Positions 6,299 to 10,890 of a stretch of DNA of 10,890 bases are shown one piece after another. Numbering within the stretch: position 1 is the stretch's first letter; each line of letters starts with the position of its first letter. This DNA is from an uncultured Dorea sp. Its GTDB lineage: Bacteria > Bacillota > Clostridia > Lachnospirales > Lachnospiraceae. The notes under the pieces are model-generated. The model had not been told where the DNA came from and made no database searches. It was given only the letters and a program-made list of their open reading frames with translations. The position numbers were made by a program, and so were the translations under genes. The stretch spans positions 1 through 10,890 of the forward strand of contig CAJUFA010000001.1 of NCBI GenBank assembly GCA_910585725.1, in the 5' to 3' direction.

Positions 6299-6838
6299 TT
6301 ACTTTGTAAACGGCATATTGAACTGCTTCAGCAATTCACGCGCCTCTTCGTCTGTCTTAGCTGTTGTAACGAAGATAATATCCATACCTCTTACCTTATC
6401 GATCTTATCATATTCGATCTCAGGAAAGATCAGCTGTTCCTTGATACCAAGAGCATAGTTGCCTCTTCCGTCGAATGCGTTAGGATTTACACCTCTAAAG
6501 TCGCGTACACGAGGTAATGCAAGGTTAATCAGACGATCAGCAAACTCATACATCTTCTCTCCTCTTAAAGTAACCTTACATCCGATTGACATTCCTTCTC
6601 TTAATTTGAAGTTCGCAACCGACTTCTTCGCTTTACAGATCACAGCTTTCTGTCCTGTAATCTTTTCAAGATCAGCAATTGCTGAATCCAATAATTTCGC
6701 GTTATCTTTTGCCTCGCCGACGCCCATGTTGATCACGATCTTGTCAAGCTTTGGCACTTCCATAATATTCTTATAACCGAACTTCTTCGTCATTGCGTCA
6801 ACGATTTCGTTCAGGTATTGTTCTTTCAGTCTACTCAA
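6299..6838 (-). CDS. rplE: 50S ribosomal protein L5
   Basis: L5 binds 5S rRNA and forms part of the central protuberance, contacting the P-site tRNA. The 179-residue product is full length and has the family marks KLDKIVINMGVGEAKDN (29-45), the ITGQKAVICKAKKSVANFKLREGMSIGCKVTLRG core, and RDFRGVNPNAFDGRGNYALGIKEQLIFPEI. The start appears to be TTG (codon 6836-6838), because AAGGAGG lies 9 bases before it and the encoded start SRLKEQYLNEIVDAM is what this protein normally begins with; no in-frame ATG or GTG fits. The stop lies in the ribosome binding site of rpsN, 11 bases upstream of its ATG. Confidence 0.97.
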   Translation of the reverse strand: MSRLKEQYLNEIVDAMTKKFGYKNIMEVPKLDKIVINMGVGEAKDNAKLLDSAIADLEKITGQKAVICKAKKSVANFKLREGMSIGCKVTLRGEKMYEFADRLINLALPRVRDFRGVNPNAFDGRGNYALGIKEQLIFPEIEYDKIDKVRGMDIIFVTTAKTDEEARELLKQFNMPFTK

Positions 6839-6861
6839 AGCACTGGCCCTCCTTCCTCAGA

Positions 6862-7173
6862 TTAATCAATTACATCGCCTGTTGATTTTGCATAACGAAC
6901 TTTCTTGTCTCCATCCAACTTAAACCCTATTCTGGTCGCTTTTCCCTTGTGCACATACATCACGTTAGAAGCGTCGATCGGGCCTTCCTGATGGATGATG
7001 CCGCCATTCTGATTCGCAACGCTCGGCTTCGTATGCTTGGTCAGCATATTAACGCCCTCTACGACAACCTTGCCATCCTTCTGGTTGACAGCGATAACCT
7101 TACCTTCTTTATCTTTATCTTTCCCAGCGATAACCTTAACGGTGTCGCCTTTTTTAATCTTTAACATTGACAT
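6862..7173 (-). CDS. rplX: 50S ribosomal protein L24
   Basis: L24 is an assembly-initiating protein of the 50S subunit and lies near the exit tunnel. The product, taken from ATG at 7173, is 103 residues. It has an N-terminal KOW motif (KKGDTVKVIAGKDKDKEGKVIAV, about 7-29), then VVVEGVNMLTKHTKP, typical of L24, and a C-terminal RIGFKLDGDKKVRYAKSTG. The AGGAGG at 7185-7190 is 11 bases before this start. A longer in-frame reading up to 7218 overlaps rplN and would place the ribosome binding site inside the gene, so it was rejected. A second ATG two codons downstream is possible but more distant from the site. Confidence 0.96.
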   Translation of the reverse strand: MSMLKIKKGDTVKVIAGKDKDKEGKVIAVNQKDGKVVVEGVNMLTKHTKPSVANQNGGIIHQEGPIDASNVMYVHKGKATRIGFKLDGDKKVRYAKSTGDVID

Positions 7174-7189
7174 CTTTACGCGCACCTCC

Positions 7190-7558
7190 TTAAAGTACTT
7201 CCGGAGCCAGGGAAACAATCCTCATGAACTGTTTGTCACGAAGCTCTCTCGCCACTGGTCCAAAAATACGGGTTCCTCTTGGTGTCTTATCTTCTTTTAT
7301 AATAACTGCTGCATTTTCGTCAAAACGAATGTATGAACCGTCTTTACGGCGTACGCTCTTAACAGTACGTACGACTACAGCTTTTACTACATCGCCCTTT
7401 TTAACAACGCCGCCTGGTGTTGCATCTTTAACGGTCGCAATAATAATATCACCGATACTTGCATATCTTCTCGTTGAACCGCCAAGTACGCGGATACACA
7501 GTAACTCTTTCGCACCTGTGTTGTCTGCTACTCTCAGTCTGCTTTCTTGCTGTATCAT
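7190..7558 (-). CDS. rplN: 50S ribosomal protein L14
   Basis: L14 lies at the subunit interface, contacts L19 and 23S rRNA, and is the docking surface for the ribosome silencing factor RsfS in bacteria. The 122-residue length is standard. The start MIQQESRLRVADNTGAKELLCIRVLGGS is nearly invariant in the family, and the DENAAVIIKEDKTPRGTRIFGPVARELR segment carries the L14 signature. The ATG follows AAGGAGGG. The stop codon overlaps the AGGAGG of rplX, so the two are probably coupled. Confidence 0.98.
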   Translation of the reverse strand: MIQQESRLRVADNTGAKELLCIRVLGGSTRRYASIGDIIIATVKDATPGGVVKKGDVVKAVVVRTVKSVRRKDGSYIRFDENAAVIIKEDKTPRGTRIFGPVARELRDKQFMRIVSLAPEVL

Positions 7559-7577
7559 GCAGGTTTCCCTCCTTATA

Positions 7578-7832
7578 CTATTTTACTTTTTCCATAACTT
7601 CGACAAGTCTCCATCTCTTATCCTTAGAGAGCGGCCTTGTCTCCATAACTTTTACTGTATCACCGATGTTGCATTCATTCGCTTCATCGTGTGCTTTTAA
7701 TTTATAAGTTCTCTTTACGATCTTTTTGTAAAGTGGATGTTTCACATGATCTTCTACAGCAACAACTATGGTCTTATCCATCTTATTGCTGACAACCTTA
7801 CCAACACGGGTTTTTCTAAGATTTCTTTCCAC
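7578..7832 (-). CDS. rpsQ: 30S ribosomal protein S17
   Basis: S17 is an OB-fold primary binding protein of the 16S rRNA 5' domain, used early in 30S assembly. The 84-residue product matches the family along its length: RKTRVGKVVSNKMDKTIVVAVEDHVKHPLYKK, then the conserved HDEANECNIGDTVKVMETRPLSKDKRWRLVEV. Translation appears to start at a GTG (codon 7830-7832), with AAGGAGA 11 bases before it; no suitable ATG is nearby. The gene is preceded by a 97-base spacer with repeats, so it is less tightly coupled to rpmC than most genes here. rplN follows after 19 bases. Confidence 0.97.
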   Translation of the reverse strand: MERNLRKTRVGKVVSNKMDKTIVVAVEDHVKHPLYKKIVKRTYKLKAHDEANECNIGDTVKVMETRPLSKDKRWRLVEVMEKVK

Positions 7833-7858
7833 GGTCTAATCTATCTCCTTTCTATTGT

Positions 7859-7879
7859 TCAAGGAATTTTATCAAGGAA
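7859..7879. repeat. Short direct repeat before rpsQ
   Basis: TCAAGGAA occurs twice on the plus strand, at 7859-7866 and 7872-7879, a period of 13 bases. On the mRNA strand this is TTCCTTGA repeated upstream of the rpsQ ribosome binding site. It may be chance in A/T-rich spacer sequence. Confidence 0.4.
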
Positions 7880-7907
7880 GTTCTCCTCATTTTGTTCGGT
7901 GAACGGC
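7880..7907 (-). repeat. GCCGTTC hairpin repeat, copy in rpmC-rpsQ gap
   Basis: The mRNA strand reads GCCGTTCACC...GGAGAACTTC. GTTC pairs with GAAC, then after an A/A mismatch CC pairs with GG, around an 11-base loop. It is the most diverged of three related hairpins; the others are at 6040-6070 and 5520-5550. All three share GCCGTTC on the 5' side and GAGAAC on the 3' side. Confidence 0.6.
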
Positions 7908-7926
7908 TAAAAAACTAAGTTTTTTA
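7908..7926 (-). repeat. A/T hairpin after rpmC
   Basis: On the mRNA strand TAAAAAAC and GTTTTTTA form an 8-bp stem around a TTA loop, starting 3 bases after the rpmC stop. Its centre AACTTAGTT resembles the CTTAG core of the repeats in the rpsH-rplF gap. The stem is almost all A-U and no further U-run follows it, so it is a poor candidate for an intrinsic terminator. It could be an RNA stability or processing element, or a decayed repeat. Confidence 0.55.
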
Positions 7927-7929
7927 TAC

Positions 7930-8133
7930 CTAACCTTTCTGTGCCTGAGTGATTACTGTCTGAATTCTGGCAATATTTCTTCTAACTTCCTTGATTCTGC
8001 TTGTATTATCTAACTGATTCGTTGCGTTCTGGAATCTCAGGTTAAAGAGTTCCTTTTTAGCAGCTACTAATTCTTCATTCAGCTCTGCAGCTGATTTTGT
8101 CTTTAAATCTTCAACAAATGCATTAATTTTCAC
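7930..8133 (-). CDS. rpmC: 50S ribosomal protein L29
   Basis: L29 is a small two-helix protein at the polypeptide exit tunnel, near L23 and the docking site for the signal recognition particle and trigger factor. The product is 67 residues from the chosen GTG start (MKINAFVEDL...). It carries the diagnostic ELNEELVAAKKELFNLRFQNATNQLDNTSRIKEVRRNIARIQTV sequence in coiled helices. An in-frame GTG at 8142 would add three residues but falls inside the ribosome binding site. An ATG at 8123 is out of frame. So a non-ATG start is required, and the gene overlaps the end of rplP by 11 bases. A 97-base spacer with repeats separates it from rpsQ. Confidence 0.95.
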   Translation of the reverse strand: MKINAFVEDLKTKSAAELNEELVAAKKELFNLRFQNATNQLDNTSRIKEVRRNIARIQTVITQAQKG

Positions 8134-8560
8134 TGTTATCACCGCCTTCTAAGTCTGCGCGAGAAACTACTTTACATTTACATGGCAGCTTATGTGTAGC
8201 CAGACGAAGAGCCTCTCTTGCTACTTCTTCTGATACGCCGGCGATCTCAAACATAACGCGGCCTGGCTTAACAACTGCTACCCAGTATTCTAAGGTTCCT
8301 TTACCAGAACCCATACGTGTCTCAGCTGGTTTCGTAGTTACAGGTTTATCCGGGAATATCTTGATCCAGACTTTACCGCCACGCTTGATATAACGAGTCA
8401 TGGCAACACGGGCAGCCTCGATCTGATTGGATTTAATCCAACATGGTTCTGTTGCAATAATACCATATTCACCATGTGTAATCTGATTTCCGCGCAGGGC
8501 TTTTCCCTTCATAGAACCACGGAATTGTTTACGACGTTTTACTCTCTTTGGCATTAACAT
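8123..8560 (-). CDS. rplP: 50S ribosomal protein L16
   Basis: L16 contacts the A-site tRNA region and helps organise the 50S subunit near the peptidyl transferase centre. The 145-residue product has the standard start MLMPKRVKRRKQFRG, the PCWIKSNQIEAARVAMTR segment, and the PAETRMGSGKG loop, whose arginine lies in the region hydroxylated in E. coli L16. The ATG at 8560 has AAGGAGAG upstream; a second ATG two codons later is also possible. The 3' end overlaps the rpmC coding region by 11 bases if rpmC starts at 8133. The end GGDNSEN is read from sequence that also serves as the rpmC ribosome binding site. Confidence 0.97.
   Translation of the reverse strand: MLMPKRVKRRKQFRGSMKGKALRGNQITHGEYGIIATEPCWIKSNQIEAARVAMTRYIKRGGKVWIKIFPDKPVTTKPAETRMGSGKGTLEYWVAVVKPGRVMFEIAGVSEEVAREALRLATHKLPCKCKVVSRADLEGGDNSEN
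8139..8149 (-). promoter_or_regulatory. rpmC ribosome binding site inside rplP
   Basis: On the minus strand AAGGCGGTGAT lies inside the last codons of rplP. It matches the extended anti-Shine-Dalgarno complement AAGGAGGTGAT with one mismatch. It ends 5 bases before the GTG at 8133, with the GGCGG core about 8 bases away. This placement favours the GTG at 8133 over the in-frame GTG at 8142, which lies within the site itself. Confidence 0.7.
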
Positions 8561-8563
8561 GAT

Positions 8564-9217
8564 TTATCTCTCTCCTTCCTTTGCTGCTTTTTCCGGAAGA
8601 ACTTCGCCCTTATATACCCATACCTTAACACCAACTTTTCCGTAAGTTGTGTCTGCTTCAGCGAATCCGTAGTCAATGTCTGCTCTCAGTGTCTGAAGAG
8701 GAATCGTTCCCTCGCTATAGAACTCTGTACGAGCCATATCCGCGCCGCCAAGTCTTCCTGATACAGAAGTCTTAACACCAAGCGCTCCTGATTTCATAGT
8801 CCTTGACATACAGGACTTCATAGCCCGTCTAAAGGAGATACGGTTCTCCAGCTGCAGCGCGATATTCTCTGCTACAAGCTGTGCGTCTTTATCCGGTCTC
8901 TTGATCTCTTTAATATCAACGATTAACTTCTTATCTGTAAACTGCTTAAGCTCACCCTTTACCTTCTCAATCTCTGCTCCGCCCTTACCGATTACGACAC
9001 CAGGCTTCGCGGTGTAAATGATGATCTTCACACGGTCGGATGCTCTTTCGATCTCAATCTTAGAAACACCGGCGCTGTATAATCTTTTCTTAAGATATTT
9101 TCTGATTTCATGGTCTTCTACTAAATAATCTGCAAACTCTTTCTCCGCATACCACTTAGAATCCCAGTCTTTGATAATACCGACTCTCAAGCCATGAGGA
9201 TTAACTTTCTGTCCCAT
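8564..9217 (-). CDS. rpsC: 30S ribosomal protein S3
   Basis: S3 lies at the mRNA entry channel of the 30S head, where with S4 and S5 it contributes to the ribosomal helicase activity. The 217-residue product begins MGQKVNPHGLRVG, as the family does. Its KH domain has the nucleic-acid-binding loop GKGG at 77-80, within VVIGKGGAEIEKVK. The C-terminal half carries GRLGGADMARTEFYSEGTIPLQTLRADIDYG, the typical S3 C-terminal domain. The ATG is preceded by AAGGAGGGG overlapping the rplV stop. The stop codon sits within the rplP ribosome binding region, only 3 bases before the rplP ATG, so the two genes should be translationally coupled. Confidence 0.98.
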   Translation of the reverse strand: MGQKVNPHGLRVGIIKDWDSKWYAEKEFADYLVEDHEIRKYLKKRLYSAGVSKIEIERASDRVKIIIYTAKPGVVIGKGGAEIEKVKGELKQFTDKKLIVDIKEIKRPDKDAQLVAENIALQLENRISFRRAMKSCMSRTMKSGALGVKTSVSGRLGGADMARTEFYSEGTIPLQTLRADIDYGFAEADTTYGKVGVKVWVYKGEVLPEKAAKEGER

Positions 9218-9229
9218 GATCGCCCCTCC

Positions 9230-9616
9230 TTATCTTTCATCAAGCACCAGTGTGATGTGGCTCATTCTCTTCTCGATTCTGTAAGCCCTTCCCTGTGCCC
9301 TCGGTCTGATTCTCTTCATTGTTGGTCCCTTATTTGCATAAGCCTCTGCAATATAAAGGTTCTCAGCATTCATACCGTTATTGTTCTCAGCGTTCGCAAT
9401 TGCTGATTCCAGCAGTTTCTTTATTAAACTAGAAGCATATCTTGGATTGTAAGTCAAAATACCAAGCGCTGTCGTCACATCTTTGCCTCTGATGGCATCT
9501 AATACATAACATGCTTTCTGGACAGAAACTCTTGCATAAGATAACTTAGCAGAAGGTCTCGTATCTTTGTTAGCATTTCTTTCTCTCTTGATTTGGGATC
9601 TATGTCCTTTTGCCAT
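9230..9616 (-). CDS. rplV: 50S ribosomal protein L22
   Basis: L22 binds 23S rRNA and sends a beta hairpin into the nascent peptide exit tunnel; changes in that hairpin are known to give macrolide resistance in other bacteria. The 128-residue product carries the expected central signature VSVQKACYVLDAIRGK and the KKLLESAIANAENN helix. Its hairpin region reads AYANKGPTMKRIRPRAQGRAYRI, with no obvious insertion or deletion, followed by the HITLVLDER end. The N-terminus MAKGHRSQIKRERN is longer and more basic than in E. coli, a form I associate with Clostridia. The ATG has AAAGGAGGG upstream. Its stop lies inside the rpsC ribosome binding site, 12 bases before rpsC. Confidence 0.97.
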   Translation of the reverse strand: MAKGHRSQIKRERNANKDTRPSAKLSYARVSVQKACYVLDAIRGKDVTTALGILTYNPRYASSLIKKLLESAIANAENNNGMNAENLYIAEAYANKGPTMKRIRPRAQGRAYRIEKRMSHITLVLDER

Positions 9617-9642
9617 GGATGAACCCTCCTTTCACAGTTTCA

Positions 9643-9924
9643 TTATCTAACTCTTGATTTCTTTTCGTCTTTTCCATGTCCTCTGTATGTTCTGGTTGCA
9701 ACAAACTCACCGAGTTTGTGTCCAACCATATCTTCCGTTACATATACAGGTACATGTTTTCTTCCGTCGTGAACGGCAATCGTATGTCCGATCATACTTG
9801 GAAAGATCGTTGAACGGCGGGACCATGTCTTAATCACAGACTTGTCACCGGAAGCGTTCATTGCATCTATCTTCTTAAGCAGGCTTGCGTCTGCGAATGG
9901 GCCTTTTTTAACTGAACGTGCCAT
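9643..9924 (-). CDS. rpsS: 30S ribosomal protein S19
   Basis: S19 sits in the head of the 30S subunit beside S13, contacts 16S rRNA and helps form the bridge to the 50S subunit. The 93-residue product is the normal length. It shows the family features SVKKGPF at the N-terminus, the central TWSRRSTIFPSMIGHTIAVHDG region (34-55), and the conserved GHKLGEFVATRTYRGHG stretch (68-84) followed by a basic tail. The ATG at 9924 is preceded by GGAGGAGG, 23 bases after rplB ends. rplV follows after 26 bases. Nothing is unusual in the protein; the spacer just before the start is a perfect short palindrome. Confidence 0.98.
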   Translation of the reverse strand: MARSVKKGPFADASLLKKIDAMNASGDKSVIKTWSRRSTIFPSMIGHTIAVHDGRKHVPVYVTEDMVGHKLGEFVATRTYRGHGKDEKKSRVR

Positions 9925-9936
9925 AGGTTATAACCT
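9925..9936. repeat. Perfect 12-base palindrome between the rpsS ribosome binding site and start
   Basis: AGGTTATAACCT is its own reverse complement and sits directly before the rpsS ATG. It overlaps the last bases of the GGAGGAGG ribosome binding site. A 6-bp pairing without a loop cannot form within one RNA molecule, although a shorter hairpin or dimer pairing could. No protein binding site is recognised. It may be chance. Confidence 0.5.
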
Positions 9937-9947
9937 CCTCCATGAAA

Positions 9948-10790
9948 TTATTTGATTGCTCTGCCGTCTCTTCTTCTTACGATCATCTTGTTAGAAGCCT
10001 TGTTCTTCTTTCTTGTCTTAAGACCAAGCGCCGGCTTGCCCCAAGGTGTACATGGACCCGGACGGCCGATTCCGGTCTTACCTTCACCACCGCCGTGCGG
10101 ATGATCGTTCGGATTCATAACAGAACCGCGTACCGTAGGTCTGAATCCCATATGGCGCTTCCGTCCTGCTTTTCCGATATTGATCAGGTTATGGTCTCCG
10201 TTGCCTACAACGCCGATTGATGCGCGGCATTGAATCGGAACCATTCTCATCTCGCCGGATGGAAGTCTCAAAGTTGCATATTTTCCTTCTTTAGCCATCA
10301 ACTGAGCGCTGTTTCCTGCCGAACGAACCAGCTGTCCGCCTTTTCCAGGATGAAGCTCAATATTGTGAATCTGAGTACCTACCGGAATCTCAGAAAGAGG
10401 AAGACAATTGCCGACTCTTACTTCGGCTTCCGGTCCGTTCATGACCTTCATTCCGTCTTTCAATCCTTCAGGCGCGAGAATATAAGCTTTCTCACCATCC
10501 TCATAACAGATCAACGCAATATTCGCCGATCTGTTCGGATCATACTCGATTCCGATAACAGTTGCATGAATACCGTCTTTTCTTCTCTTGAAATCGATAA
10601 TTCTATATTGTCTCTTAGCGCCGCCTCCGCGGTGTCTAACTGTAATTTTTCCCTGGTTATTACGTCCTGCCTGTCTGCTCTTAGAAGCTAACAAAGACTT
10701 CTCTGGCGTCTTCTTTGTGATCTCTGAGAAATCAGAACCAGTCATCTGTCTTCTGGAAGGCGTATATGGGCGATATGTTTTAATTCCCAT
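9948..10790 (-). CDS. rplB: 50S ribosomal protein L2
   Basis: L2 is a primary 23S rRNA-binding protein at the subunit interface. It is needed for subunit association and for the shape of the peptidyl transferase centre. The 280-residue product has the full family pattern: N-terminal GIKTYRPYTPSRR, the RNA-binding HRGGGAKR stretch (53-60), and the C-terminal MNPNDHPHGGGEG loop (225-237), whose His230 probably matches the functionally important histidine of E. coli L2. The tail is basic. The ATG at 10790 is chosen because AAGGAG lies 8 bases before it. A possible in-frame ATG at 10808 would put that ribosome binding site inside the coding sequence and add six atypical residues. rpsS follows after 23 bases. 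rplW, the usual upstream neighbour, is not in the window; a palindromic repeat lies upstream instead. Confidence 0.98.
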   Translation of the reverse strand: MGIKTYRPYTPSRRQMTGSDFSEITKKTPEKSLLASKSRQAGRNNQGKITVRHRGGGAKRQYRIIDFKRRKDGIHATVIGIEYDPNRSANIALICYEDGEKAYILAPEGLKDGMKVMNGPEAEVRVGNCLPLSEIPVGTQIHNIELHPGKGGQLVRSAGNSAQLMAKEGKYATLRLPSGEMRMVPIQCRASIGVVGNGDHNLINIGKAGRKRHMGFRPTVRGSVMNPNDHPHGGGEGKTGIGRPGPCTPWGKPALGLKTRKKNKASNKMIVRRRDGRAIK

Positions 10791-10852
10791 GATTACTTCT
10801 CCTTTCAAATATCCTAATTATTATTATCACGGAATTGCACCGTATACATTGA

Positions 10853-10883
10853 GCACTTAGCGAGGTTCTGTCGAGCTTAGTGC
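10853..10883. repeat. Palindromic repeat upstream of rplB (CTTAG/CGAG family)
   Basis: The arms GCACTTAGC (10853-10861) and GCTTAGTGC (10875-10883) pair at 8 of 9 positions around a GAGGTTCTGTCGA centre. The same core, CGAGGT...CGAG flanked by ACTTAG and TTAGTG, recurs at 5397-5432 and 76-109, so this is a dispersed repeat family and not a chance hairpin. It lies between rplB and the window edge, where rplW should end further out, so it is probably intercistronic and transcribed. No U-run follows on either strand, so it does not look like an intrinsic terminator. Confidence 0.75.
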
Positions 10884-10890
10884 GAAAGTA

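Noticed and set aside
7174..7218. A longer L24 with 15 extra N-terminal residues
   Set aside because: The extension overlaps the end of rplN and would contain the AGGAGG that serves the ATG at 7173.
7224..7700. A 158-codon open frame on the plus strand
   Set aside because: It is antisense to rplN and part of rpsQ, both clearly conserved. The translation has no recognisable domain, and no ribosome binding site was identified. It is a shadow of the real genes.
7908..7926. Intrinsic terminator after rpmC
   Set aside because: The stem is almost wholly A-U and the U-run is part of the stem itself. Ending transcription here would cut off essential genes downstream.
10791..10808. A longer L2 starting at the ATG at 10808
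   Set aside because: That ATG precedes the AAGGAG site, which would then be coding; L2 normally starts MGIKTYRP or similar.

Overview
The window is a stretch of the S10-spc ribosomal protein gene cluster. Every gene lies on the minus strand, so transcription runs from high to low coordinates. In transcribed order it holds rplB, rpsS, rplV, rpsC, rplP, rpmC, rpsQ, rplN, rplX, rplE, rpsN, rpsH, rplF, rplR, rpsE, rpmD, rplO, secY, adk, map and a small KOW-domain RNA-binding protein gene. rplW should lie just beyond position 10890 and infA just before position 1, judging from the usual order in this lineage.

Several traits point to a low-GC Gram-positive anaerobe of the Clostridia, most likely Lachnospiraceae. 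These are the strong AGGAGG ribosome binding sites, the zinc-type 61-residue S14, adenylate kinase with a four-cysteine LID, the order secY-adk-map, and the lysine-rich KOW protein after map. Genus cannot be named from this sequence. The proteins all look full length and intact.

Most gene junctions are tight (3 to 30 bases). Many stop codons sit inside the next gene's ribosome binding site or overlap its start: rplO/secY share one base and rplP/rpmC overlap by 11 bases under the chosen start. This suggests a polycistronic mRNA with strong translational coupling. The products are 30S and 50S proteins, the SecY channel that inserts nascent membrane proteins, and two housekeeping enzymes: adenylate kinase for nucleotide balance and methionine aminopeptidase for removing the first methionine of new proteins.

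The unusual part is what interrupts this normally compact operon. Five places carry repeated, hairpin-forming DNA: upstream of rplB (about 10853-10883), rpmC-rpsQ (7833-7929), rpsN-rpsH (6009-6101), rpsH-rplF (5329-5606), and the end of the KOW gene and beyond (1-163). At least three repeat types are visible. One is a CACTTAG...CTTAGTG palindrome with CGAGG/CGAG cores. One is a 47-base unit present twice without a mismatch. One is a GCCGTTC...GAAC hairpin present three times. The repeat at 1-163 is a tandem array with a 99-base (33-codon) period, and it supplies the last 12 codons of the KOW protein. No RNA genes, CRISPR arrays, transposase genes or intrinsic terminators were seen, and no gap between genes exceeds 300 bases.
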